Source of the DNA: Rhodocyclales bacterium
GTDB taxonomy: Bacteria; Pseudomonadota; Gammaproteobacteria; Burkholderiales; Rhodocyclaceae
DNA length: 64,000 nucleotides
Direction of reading: 5' to 3'
Assembly: GCA_016235165.1 (NCBI GenBank)
Contig: JACRLX010000023.1
Coordinates: 1 to 64,000, forward strand
Of this stretch, positions 54,485 through 61,232 are shown one piece after another. Under the pieces are notes generated by a model that worked only from the letters and a program-made list of their open reading frames with translations, was not told the origin of the DNA and did no database searches. The translations under genes and the position numbers were made by a program. Numbering within the stretch: the first letter of the stretch is position 1; each line of letters starts with the position of its first letter.

Positions 54485-55017
54485 GCGAAGTAGCCCGCCA
54501 GCAAGTCGTGCGCCGCATTGCGCTCGCGTGCCTGGCCGGCGCGAATCGCATCGAACAGGCTCAGCATCGCGTAGAGCTTTTCATCGCGCAGCGCCGCATC
54601 GGGCACCGTCGGATACAGCGGCATCAGGGCAATGCCGCGTGCCGCGCCCTTGGCACTGGGCCAGACCGGCACCGGGTCGCCCGTTGGCGCGATGATCGTG
54701 TTCAGCGGTGCCGCCGCGTAACTGGTGGGCACCCCGCGGCTCATGCTGGCAAACAGGGGCGGAAACGCATACCTCGCCCCCGTCAGCAGAAATTCCTTGA
54801 GCTGGGGCTTGAGTAATACGGGCCGACGCTCCTGGAAAAGCAGTAGCCGCGCCGTCGCCGCACGCTTGAGCGAGGCATGGACGGCCGATACCGCCAGCCC
54901 TGTCCGGGCCGCCAGTTCAGGCAGAGTTACCGGGCCGTCGCCACGGCTTAACAAGGCCAGCAGGACCAGGAGGTCTTGCGGCTTGAGCACCGGCTGACGG
55001 TTGGCGAGCTTGGCCAT
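54481..55017 (-). CDS. Winged-helix protein, putative autorepressor/antitoxin
   Basis: 178 residues. The N-terminus (about 10-65, 'LKPQDLLVLLALLSRGDGPVTLPELAARTGLAVSAVHASLKRAATARLLLF') is a clear winged helix. The rest has 'YAFPPLFASMSRGVPTSYAAAPLN' and no known catalytic motif. It is translationally coupled to the NTase. Its start codon touches a palindromic operator, and there is no Shine-Dalgarno, so it probably regulates its own promoter, as AbiEi does, although it does not look like canonical AbiEi. Confidence 0.72.
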   Translation of the reverse strand: MAKLANRQPVLKPQDLLVLLALLSRGDGPVTLPELAARTGLAVSAVHASLKRAATARLLLFQERRPVLLKPQLKEFLLTGARYAFPPLFASMSRGVPTSYAAAPLNTIIAPTGDPVPVWPSAKGAARGIALMPLYPTVPDAALRDEKLYAMLSLFDAIRAGQARERNAAHDLLAGYFA

Positions 55018-55038
55018 TCTTATTTCTTGAAATGAGAA
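55017..55038. promoter_or_regulatory. Operator 1 of the wHTH-NTase operon
   Basis: Inverted repeat TTCTTATTTC, two bases, GAAATGAGAA: one mismatch between arms. It covers the leader between the predicted transcript start and the ATG. Confidence 0.75.
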
Positions 55039-55048
55039 AACTGAATTA

Positions 55049-55077
55049 ATCCTAATGATTCATGCTGTTGAAGTCAA
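55049..55077 (-). promoter_or_regulatory. Promoter of the wHTH-NTase operon
   Basis: On the minus strand TTGACT (55077-55072), 17-base spacer and TAGGAT (55054-55049). The expected start is near 55042, giving a leader of about 25 bases that is almost entirely operator 1. Operator 2 abuts the -35 upstream. Confidence 0.65.
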
Positions 55078-55079
55078 CA

Positions 55080-55101
55080 TTCTTATTTCTCGAAATAAGA
55101 A
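55080..55101. promoter_or_regulatory. Operator 2 of the wHTH-NTase operon
   Basis: Perfect inverted repeat TTCTTATTTC, two bases, GAAATAAGAA, just upstream of the -35. Its centre is 63 bp from that of operator 1, which is six turns of B-DNA. Confidence 0.8.
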
Positions 55102-55123
55102 ATGGCTGGTGTTGGGAGAATTC

Positions 55124-55147
55124 ATTCGCCATTCGCGAATGGCGAAT
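55124..55147. repeat. 24-bp perfect palindrome
   Basis: ATTCGCCATTCG and its exact reverse complement with no loop. It lies 4 bases before dispersed repeat copy 12 and may be part of a larger composite element or another operator. Confidence 0.7.
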
Positions 55148-55151
55148 GGAA

Positions 55152-55173
55152 AGTCGGCGCTGGCAATACGGCG
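55152..55173 (+). repeat. Dispersed bipartite repeat, copy 12
   Basis: Perfect core with spacer AAT and both flanks (AA before, ATTTC after), in the intergenic space between the wHTH promoter and the DUF599 gene. Confidence 0.88.
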
Positions 55174-55294
55174 ATTTCTACCCGACGCCGGGAATCCAAG
55201 TTTCCACCGCTGTGCCTTGGCGCTCTTCCTCACTGAGCGGCGGCTCGAAGCACCGGGCCAGCGTCCCGTGTCCCGCGCCAAGGCCATCCTCAAT

Positions 55295-56014
55295 TCAGGG
55301 CAGTTCCCTGCCCGTCACCGGCCCGGCCAGTGTTGCCAGCGTGGCCGAGCGGCTGTCGCGCCAGTAGAGCACCAGCACCACCCAGGAACTCGCCAACACC
55401 AGCGCCCAGGGCTGGATGAACCAGGCCAGCGCCGCCAGCCCGAAGAAATACGCGCGCAACCCGCGGTTGAAGCTGGCGAAGCCGTGCGTCACCATCATTG
55501 CCGCGCGCGGCGCGAAATCGGCGCGGTCCGGCGCATCCTTCTCCGCCGGCATCGGCGCCGAGGCGAACAGCATCATGGTGAAATTGAACTGGCGCAGCGA
55601 CCAGGTGAACTTGAAAAAGGCGAACACGAAAATCCCGATCAGCACCAGAAGCCTGAGCTCCAATGTCTCGCGCGAAGACACGGCAATGAAACCGATGCCC
55701 GAAACCATGGCCTGCACCCGGTCGACGGCACCGAGGCTGCTGATCAGGCCGGCGATGATGAACAGCGTGGTGGTGATGAACAGGTTGTCGCTGCGCATCA
55801 CCGTCTGCAGCACCACCGTATCGGCGATCCGGTTTTCGCGTTCCAGCACCCGCGTCATCCAGCGCAGCCGGTAGTCGTGCAGCACGCTGGCCAGCTCGCG
55901 CGTGCCCCAGCGGCGCTGGTCCGCGTAATACGCGTAGCCGACCCAGCAGAGAAAGAACCAGCCCAGCGCAAGCATGTCGGGCAGCGGCAGGATAGCCGTC
56001 ACGGAGAAGGCCAT
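55295..56014 (-). CDS. DUF599 family membrane protein
   Basis: 239 residues with four to five membrane helices; 'ADQRRWGTRELASVLHDYRLRWMTRVLERENRIADTVVLQTVMRSDNLFITTTL' and 'NRGLRAYFFGLAALAWFIQPWAL' are conserved in DUF599. Function unknown. The ATG at 56014 has AAGGA upstream. Convergent with nothing; upstream 56015-56291 holds a repeat copy and no gene. Confidence 0.88.
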   Translation of the reverse strand: MAFSVTAILPLPDMLALGWFFLCWVGYAYYADQRRWGTRELASVLHDYRLRWMTRVLERENRIADTVVLQTVMRSDNLFITTTLFIIAGLISSLGAVDRVQAMVSGIGFIAVSSRETLELRLLVLIGIFVFAFFKFTWSLRQFNFTMMLFASAPMPAEKDAPDRADFAPRAAMMVTHGFASFNRGLRAYFFGLAALAWFIQPWALVLASSWVVLVLYWRDSRSATLATLAGPVTGRELP

Positions 56015-56156
56015 GGGGGTCCTTGTTGGGGGTGGGGGGCGTGTTGTTCGTGGTTGATTGTAGTCGCCGGCGCTGGATTCTCCGGCGCTTCGCCGGGTTG
56101 GGGCGGGAGGCGTGGTTGCGGGATGCGGGATTGGCGGCGAACCGGCAGTTGTGAAA

Positions 56157-56178
56157 AGTCGGCGCTGGCGGTACGGCG
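56157..56178 (+). repeat. Dispersed bipartite repeat, copy 13
   Basis: Perfect core with spacer GGT and AAA flank, intergenic between the HNH partner gene and the DUF599 gene. Confidence 0.88.
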
Positions 56179-56291
56179 TGAATTCAGAGAAACGCGAGGG
56201 CGTTTGCGTCCAGTACTTCAAACTCGCATTTCGGAATCTTCACGACAGTCCAAATGCCCCTTTCATGCCGCCTCCAACTTGCTGCTCTAAC

Positions 56292-56705
56292 TCATCGTGT
56301 TTGTCCATTTCCGAACATCGGAAACTGTGAACATCCAATTTCGTAGTGCGACGAAAGCCGCTCGTTCCAGCGGGTAGTCTTCGTGATTGCCTGAAAAAGG
56401 GCGCTTGCTGTCCCCCATGGCGCACCCATCGCCAAGTCATTCTCATTGGCTGGACGCACTGTGAAGAACTCATGCCACGGATGATCGCTTTCCGTAGCGC
56501 CATCGGAATAAGCCCAAAGCTCTTGATATAGCGGCGGCACTCCGATTTGCTCGGCAATGAAAAATGTCTCGCTTTCAAATTTGTATTTCATCTCTGCCAC
56601 TTGTGCGTGGCTAAGTACGCCCTTCAACAACAACGCTCCCCACGCCTTGAAATTGTCCGCGTCGCGATAGAGATATTCAAAAACGCAGAAGCGTTTGGTG
56701 CCCAT
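56292..56705 (-). CDS. Small acidic partner protein of the HNH nuclease
   Basis: 137 residues, family not recognised with certainty. 'FCVFEYLYRDADNFKAWGALLLKG' and 'FFIAEQIGVPPLYQELWAYSDG...DHPWHEF' look like a conserved domain rather than random sequence. No signal, no membrane segment. It begins 3 bases after the HNH gene, so the two form one unit. It could be an inhibitor or specificity partner of the nuclease. Base composition is clearly lower in GC than most of the window. Confidence 0.7.
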   Translation of the reverse strand: MGTKRFCVFEYLYRDADNFKAWGALLLKGVLSHAQVAEMKYKFESETFFIAEQIGVPPLYQELWAYSDGATESDHPWHEFFTVRPANENDLAMGAPWGTASALFQAITKTTRWNERLSSHYEIGCSQFPMFGNGQTR

Positions 56706-56708
56706 TTC

Positions 56709-57536
56709 TCAGTTCCCAGATTTGCTATCAGCAAACTCTTCCATACGGTGGCGAGCTATAAAGTTGGTGTCCGGAAGAAAGCGCTCCGGTAGTTCGATGG
56801 AACAACCATCCAGCGGAAGGATCACGGTCTGGATAAATGAATTCTCGCTACGTTTTAGTTCGGTTGATATCAGTACTCGGAAATCGTCGGACAGAGCAAT
56901 CAAGCCTTTGTCGAACGCCTTGTCATGGATAGCAGACAAGCACAAGCCGTTGCTGGGATTCAGTCGATTTGCTTTGTCTTTGCTCCAAGGCACGATATGG
57001 CTGGCAATCAGCAAGCGCGGCTCCGACAACCCAGACATGCAGCAGCGTCCGCGATAACTACTCAGCACCGCGCGGCGGAAAAAGTGTTGTTTGATCCGTT
57101 GCTCAGTCACAACACGACGCGTCTCGCCAGTGAAATCTTCCAAGTTAGTGACTTCGTCAGCATCGAGGGCAGTTGTGGCTACTTGGCCTTGTGACTCGAC
57201 CAGTGCCGTTCTAAGGCGGTTGCACTCGACGGCCAGTCCTTCCCAATTGGCCTGAAACTCCTCCCAAATCTCGCGATCGAGTGAGCCGGCATTGCCCAGT
57301 CCAGCGCGTCCTGTGGATGTAATCGCCGGGTCCAAGCTGGCGAAATTCACCAGCTTCATAGCTACAGCGCTCGGTGTGCGGCCAATCAATTGTGCCAGTT
57401 CCACGATTTCCGCATTGCGACTATGCAACTTGCCGAATGGCAACTGGCAATACAAGTGAAACGCGAGCTTGAGCTGTTCCCGACTCCAGCGATTATTTCT
57501 CACCGCGTCCTCCTTGCTTGAATTCAAATCTGTCAT
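56709..57536 (-). CDS. HNH endonuclease domain protein
   Basis: 275 residues. The N-terminus (about 15-85) has 'NRWSREQLKLAFHLYCQLPFGKLHSRN' and 'LIGRTPSAVAMKLVNFASLDP', resembling a DNA-binding helical domain. The C-terminal HNH module lies at about 165-225: 'YRGRCCMSGL', 'LIASHIVPWS', 'NPSNGLCLSAIHDKAFD' provide the conserved His, Asn and His. Proteins of this shape occur in defence islands as restriction-like nucleases. No methyltransferase gene is adjacent. Lower GC and codon use unlike the neighbours suggest transfer. Confidence 0.85.
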   Translation of the reverse strand: MTDLNSSKEDAVRNNRWSREQLKLAFHLYCQLPFGKLHSRNAEIVELAQLIGRTPSAVAMKLVNFASLDPAITSTGRAGLGNAGSLDREIWEEFQANWEGLAVECNRLRTALVESQGQVATTALDADEVTNLEDFTGETRRVVTEQRIKQHFFRRAVLSSYRGRCCMSGLSEPRLLIASHIVPWSKDKANRLNPSNGLCLSAIHDKAFDKGLIALSDDFRVLISTELKRSENSFIQTVILPLDGCSIELPERFLPDTNFIARHRMEEFADSKSGN

Positions 57537-57691
57537 ATCGAGTCTAGCCGGTTCGGTTGCTACTGGAGAGGTGAAATCTCAACCGCGGCCAGTATCGACT
57601 CTCGCTGGCTCACTAGACGAGCTCATTGCTGAACTGACTTACCAATGGAAGCCCATGGCGCCGAAGTGATTTCCTTCTCAGACCTTCGCAT

Positions 57692-57713
57692 CGCCGTGTC
57701 ACCAGCGCCGACT
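57692..57713 (-). repeat. Dispersed bipartite repeat, copy 14
   Basis: One mismatch; AAA flank kept. Intergenic between the HNH gene and the DUF2786 gene. Confidence 0.8.
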
Positions 57714-57763
57714 TTTCACGCGTTTGCCACGCCCAATGAAAAACCTCACGCACCCCAACCCTC

Positions 57764-58501
57764 TCAGCCGCCCGCCTGCCCCTGTGCACTCCGGATTGGC
57801 TTCCCGAACCCAACCTGATCACCTGCCAGGCTGCCCTTGTGCGCCGCCATCCGGTCGCGCACGGTAACGCTTGAGTGCTTGTATTTCGGCGAACCGAATT
57901 CCGCATCGCGCTTTGCCAGCTTGTCGGTGACGAGCACCAGCGCCATGCCGGTGCCCTGGCGGGTGGCGGCGGCGGCGAATTCCGCGTCGCGCTCGCGGCG
58001 CAGGTCGCGCATTCTGGACGACAGGCGCGCCGCCATCGCCTTGCGGAAATCCTCCATGTCGCTGCGGTTCCATTCGGGATGCTGCCGGTGCGCGGCATTC
58101 AGGGCTTCCCACACGCTGGCCTTGAGGTAGCCCACCAGCCACTGGGCAAACAGGGTGTCGGCGCGGTCGCCATAAAAGCCCACGCCATAGCCCTGCGCCG
58201 GATCGTAGTGCAGGCGCACGATGGTGTCGGTGAAGTTGGCGACGCCGGTGCTGATGAATTGAAACCACCGCGGGCAACTCTTGGCCGGATTCTTCGGCGG
58301 GCCGTAGGCGTGGAAGGCCTCGGCCCAATTGAAATCGCTGGCTGCCTTGGTGTCGGCGATCTCGGCCTGCTCGATGCCGAATTTCCGCATCAGCGCTTCG
58401 GCCTGGGCCAGGGCGCGCTCGGCTTCGTGGCCATTGCCGCGGCTGTCCATGGCGACGGCCATCAGCTTTTGCGCCTTGCGCAGCGCCTGCTCCTTATCCA
58501 T
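57764..58501 (-). CDS. DUF2786 domain protein
   Basis: 245 residues. The N-terminus 'KEQALRKAQKLMAVAMDSRGNGHEAERALAQAEALMRKFGI' is the DUF2786 domain; the rest (about 60-245) with 'FWQWLVGYLKASVW'-like sequence and 'RQGTGMALVLVTDKLAKRDAEF' is of unknown function and often found with DUF2786. I start at the ATG at 58501; longer frames run into a dispersed palindromic repeat. Related proteins occur on phages and mobile elements. Role unknown. Confidence 0.8.
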   Translation of the reverse strand: MDKEQALRKAQKLMAVAMDSRGNGHEAERALAQAEALMRKFGIEQAEIADTKAASDFNWAEAFHAYGPPKNPAKSCPRWFQFISTGVANFTDTIVRLHYDPAQGYGVGFYGDRADTLFAQWLVGYLKASVWEALNAAHRQHPEWNRSDMEDFRKAMAARLSSRMRDLRRERDAEFAAAATRQGTGMALVLVTDKLAKRDAEFGSPKYKHSSVTVRDRMAAHKGSLAGDQVGFGKPIRSAQGQAGG

Positions 58502-58537
58502 GGTGATTCGCCGCGATGCTTCGGGAAGCGCTGAATA

Positions 58538-58655
58538 AGGCGTCATGCCGGCGAATGCCGGTGTCCAGTTCCGTGGCTGCCTGGATTCCGGCTTTCGCCG
58601 GAATGACGAGGTGGGGTTCGTCATTCCGGGCTTGACCCGGAATCCAGCAGCGCCA
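58538..58655. repeat. Cluster of palindromic repeats of the 'RKPESR...FAGMT' type
   Basis: GTCATGCCGGCGAATGCCGG with the partner GGATTCCGGCTTTCGCCGG..GAATGACG, then a second CGTCATTCCGGGCTTGACCC..GGAATCCAG. These are the common bacterial intergenic palindromes whose translation gives RKPESR and FAGMT. They fill the space between the DUF2786 gene and its upstream neighbour. Confidence 0.8.
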
Positions 58656-58677
58656 CCTCGGGTGGCTTCGCTTTGCC

Positions 58678-59121
58678 TCAATCCGGCCGGCGGAAACCGG
58701 CATCGATCCAGGCGCCGGCGCTGGCCTTGTTGAGCTTGAATCCGCTGCTCACGCGGACGCGGGCGAGCTCGTCGCCGGCGGCATCGCGGGCAGCGAGCAG
58801 GGCGTGCGGATCGTCGTCGTCGGGCACGATGTCGAGCGTGACGCTGATGCGCCCGGATGCCGCGTTGATGGTGATGTTCTGGTGCAGCCGGGCATGCAGT
58901 TGTTGCACCTGGCGCTGGCGGAATTCGCTGGCTGTCTTGACCAGGGTGTTGAAGGCCGGGGCGTCCAGCGGCTTCGGATTCTTCTTGTCGACCGCCCAGC
59001 CCTCGTCGTCTTCGTTCTTGACCACGCGCGCCGTCCAGCCGTTGTTGCGCCAGAGTCGCGGCTCCTGGATCGGATCGGGTGAATCTGCCGCGGTGGCGTC
59101 GTTCGTTGCAGTCGCTGTCAT
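58678..59121 (-). CDS. Conserved hypothetical protein next to the DUF2786 gene
   Basis: 147 residues, not recognised. 'EPRLWRNNGWTARVVKNEDDEGWAVDK' at the N-terminus and 'SEFRQRQVQQLHARLHQNITI' in the middle, no signal or membrane segment. It is upstream of the DUF2786 gene in the same direction, separated by palindromic repeats, so the two may work together. Confidence 0.7.
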   Translation of the reverse strand: MTATATNDATAADSPDPIQEPRLWRNNGWTARVVKNEDDEGWAVDKKNPKPLDAPAFNTLVKTASEFRQRQVQQLHARLHQNITINAASGRISVTLDIVPDDDDPHALLAARDAAGDELARVRVSSGFKLNKASAGAWIDAGFRRPD

Positions 59122-59164
59122 GGCCGTATTTTAAGTCCGGCCACCAATGGGGCTGGCGAAAACG

Positions 59165-59473
59165 CTACGCGGCCCGGAGCGTCTTGATTTCCTCGTAACC
59201 GCCGCGCTGGGCCAGGTCCCACAGGTCAAGCGTTTGCTGCATGCGCAGCCAAATCTCGGGACCGTTGCCCAGGGCCTTGCCCAGCCGCATTGCCATGTCG
59301 GGCGTCACGCTGCGCTTCTCGTTCAACACTTCGGAAACGGTCAGGCGGGAAACGCCGATCCAGTCGGCGAACTCCTTCTGGGTCATCTTCAAGGCCGGCA
59401 GCACGTCCTCGCGAAGGATCGCGCCGGGGTGCGTGGGGCGCCGGTTCGGGTTCCGCAGGGATTTGGCAGCCAT
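59165..59473 (-). CDS. higA: HigA antitoxin (XRE-type HTH)
   Basis: 102 residues: 'HPGAILREDVLPALKMTQKEFADWIGVSRLTVSEVLNEKRSVTPDMAMRLGKALGNGPEIWLRMQQTLDLW' is the classic HigA/VapI HTH. It should neutralise HigB and repress the operon. The start overlaps the HigB stop (TGATG). Confidence 0.94.
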   Translation of the reverse strand: MAAKSLRNPNRRPTHPGAILREDVLPALKMTQKEFADWIGVSRLTVSEVLNEKRSVTPDMAMRLGKALGNGPEIWLRMQQTLDLWDLAQRGGYEEIKTLRAA

Positions 59474-59751
59474 CAGTGGTAGTCCTCCAGATTTACGATA
59501 ATCACGTCATCACCCTCGAAACTGAAGGTGATGCGCCAGTTTCCCGACACGGACATTGCCCATTCGCCCTTCCGGTCGCCTTTCAGTGGATGAAGGTACA
59601 TGCCGGGGATGTTCAGTTGCTCGGGTGCGTTGGCCTCATCCAGTACCGCCAGGATGCGCTCGATGCGGCCGGCGTGCTGCGCCTGTATCCCTTTGCTGTC
59701 ACCCTTCCGAAAGAAGCGCTCGAGCCCTTTGTGCCGAAAGCTCTTGATCAT
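59473..59751 (-). CDS. higB: HigB toxin (RelE/ParE superfamily)
   Basis: 92 residues: 'MIKSFRHKGLERFF', 'LNIPGMYLHPLKGDRKGEWAMSVSGNWRITFSFEGDDVIIVNLEDYH' is the HigB/RelE-type ribosome-dependent mRNA interferase. It is placed before the antitoxin, as usual in higBA. Confidence 0.93.
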   Translation of the reverse strand: MIKSFRHKGLERFFRKGDSKGIQAQHAGRIERILAVLDEANAPEQLNIPGMYLHPLKGDRKGEWAMSVSGNWRITFSFEGDDVIIVNLEDYH

Positions 59752-59758
59752 GGAGCAT

Positions 59759-59787
59759 AGTGTAATCCGCTAGATTACATTGTGCAA
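59759..59787 (-). promoter_or_regulatory. higBA promoter with palindromic operator
   Basis: TTGCAC (59787-59782), 17 bases, TACACT (59764-59759) on the minus strand. A perfect inverted repeat TGTAATC, 5 bases, GATTACA lies at 59761-59779 across the spacer and -10, a likely HigA site. Confidence 0.7.
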
Positions 59788-59803
59788 TATTGTGGAATAC
59801 GTC

Positions 59804-61009
59804 TTACCAGTTCGTCTCGCGCTCCGCGCTGGCCGAGATCTTGTGGATGCTGAGGTCGGCGCCGTTGAATTCTTCCTCGGCATCCAGCCGCAGGCCGACG
59901 GCTGCCTTCAGTGCGCCATAGACGATGAAGCCGCCGGCCAGGGCGATGGCTATGCCCAGCGCGGTGCCGGCGAGCTGGCTCATGAAGGCGACGCCGCCCA
60001 GGCCGCCCAGCGCTTTTGCCCCGAAGATGCCGGCGGCGATGCCGCCCCAGGCGCCGCACAGGCCGTGCAGCGGCCAGACGCCGAGCACGTCGTCGATCTT
60101 CCAGCGGTTCTGCGTCAGGGTGAACATGATGACGAAAAGGCCGCCGGCAACGCCGCCGGTGATCAGCGCGCCGACCGGGTGCATCAGGTCCGAGCCGGCG
60201 CAGACGGCGACCAGGCCGGCCAGCGGGCCGTTATGCACGAAGCCCGGGTCGTTCTTGCCGAGCACCAGCGCGACCAGGGTGCCGCCGACCATGGCCATCA
60301 GCGAGTTCATGGCGATGAGGCCGGAGATCTTGTCCAGGGTCTGCGCGCTCATCACGTTGAAGCCGAACCAGCCGACGATCAGGATCCAGGCGCCCAGCGC
60401 GAGGAAGGGGATGCTCGATGGCGGGTGCGCGCCGGCGATGCCGCCGTCCTTGTGGTAGCGGCCGCGTCGCGCGCCGAGCATCAGCACGGCGGCCAGCCCG
60501 ACCCAGCCGCCGACCGCATGCACTACCACCGAGCCGGCGAAGTCGTGGAACTCCTCGCCGAAGGAATTCTTCAGCGCGGCCTGGATGCCGTAAGCCTGGT
60601 TCCAGGCGATGCCCTCGAAGAATGGGTAGATGAAGCCGACCAGCAGGAAGGTGGCGGCGAGCTGCGGGCCGAAGCGCGCGCGTTCGGCGATGCCACCCGA
60701 GACGATGGCCGGGATCGCGGCGGCGAAGGTCAGCAGGAAGAAGAACTTGACCATGTCGTAGCCGCTCTTCACCACCAGCGCCTCGGCGCCGGAGAGGAAA
60801 TTCACGCCGTAGGCGATGCCGTAGCCGATGAAGAAATAGGCGATGGTCGATACCGAAAAATCGCAAAGGATCTTGACCAGGGCATTGACCTGGTTCTTGC
60901 GCCGCACCGTGCCCAGTTCCAGAAAGGCAAAGCCGGCGTGCATGGCCAGGATCATGATGGCGCCGAGCAGGATGAACAGCACGTCGGCGGATGTCTTGAA
61001 ATTCTCCAT
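59804..61009 (-). CDS. amtB: Ammonium transporter AmtB
   Basis: 401 residues, about 11 membrane helices with no signal peptide. The twin His pore residues are in 'FAGSVVVHAVGGWVGL' and 'WPLHGLCGAWGG', and 'GGIAERARFGPQ' is the cytoplasmic loop. It conducts ammonium under nitrogen limitation and is normally gated by GlnK; no glnK is next to it. GGGAG precedes the ATG at 61009. The upstream region has sigma54 and NtrC-like sites. Confidence 0.95.
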   Translation of the reverse strand: MENFKTSADVLFILLGAIMILAMHAGFAFLELGTVRRKNQVNALVKILCDFSVSTIAYFFIGYGIAYGVNFLSGAEALVVKSGYDMVKFFFLLTFAAAIPAIVSGGIAERARFGPQLAATFLLVGFIYPFFEGIAWNQAYGIQAALKNSFGEEFHDFAGSVVVHAVGGWVGLAAVLMLGARRGRYHKDGGIAGAHPPSSIPFLALGAWILIVGWFGFNVMSAQTLDKISGLIAMNSLMAMVGGTLVALVLGKNDPGFVHNGPLAGLVAVCAGSDLMHPVGALITGGVAGGLFVIMFTLTQNRWKIDDVLGVWPLHGLCGAWGGIAAGIFGAKALGGLGGVAFMSQLAGTALGIAIALAGGFIVYGALKAAVGLRLDAEEEFNGADLSIHKISASAERETNW

Positions 61010-61052
61010 TGTGGGGCTCCCAAAGGCAAAAGGCACAAATGGGAGGCATGAA

Positions 61053-61068
61053 AGCAATGAGCATTCCC
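61053..61068 (-). promoter_or_regulatory. Sigma54 (RpoN) promoter of amtB
   Basis: On the minus strand GGGAATG-CTCA-TTGCT: GG, ten bases, GC, with the TTGCT -12 element perfect and four of seven positions in the -24 element. The expected start is near 61042, 33 bases from the start codon. Confidence 0.6.
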
Positions 61069-61120
61069 GCGCTCAAAGCCTAGTAAAAACAAAGTACTAC
61101 AGTCGCGCCGGAATATTGTT

Positions 61121-61168
61121 TGCACTAAGCGGGTGCAAGAGCGGCATTTCCTGCACCGTAATGGTGAT
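61121..61168. promoter_or_regulatory. Two NtrC-like enhancer sites upstream of amtB
   Basis: Site 1: TGCACT-AAGCG-GGTGCA (61121-61137). Site 2: TGCACC-GTAAT-GGTGAT (61152-61168). Each matches TGCACC-N5-GGTGCA at 10 or 11 of 12 bases; their centres are 31 bp apart, about three helical turns. Confidence 0.65.
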
Positions 61169-61183
61169 TTCCTGTGGGCCGGA

Positions 61184-61205
61184 AGTCGGCGCTGGCACCA
61201 CGGCG
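61184..61205 (+). repeat. Dispersed bipartite repeat, copy 15
   Basis: Perfect core with spacer ACC, just upstream of the NtrC-like sites and between divergent-end regions of amtB and mltA. Confidence 0.88.
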
Positions 61206-61232
61206 AAGCAGCCGTGCCGCATTACTGGATGC

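Noticed and set aside
58502..58681. 60-residue N-terminal extension of the DUF2786 protein
   Set aside because: It is the translation of common intergenic palindromes (RKPESR...FAGMT); the ATG at 58501 gives the domain start.
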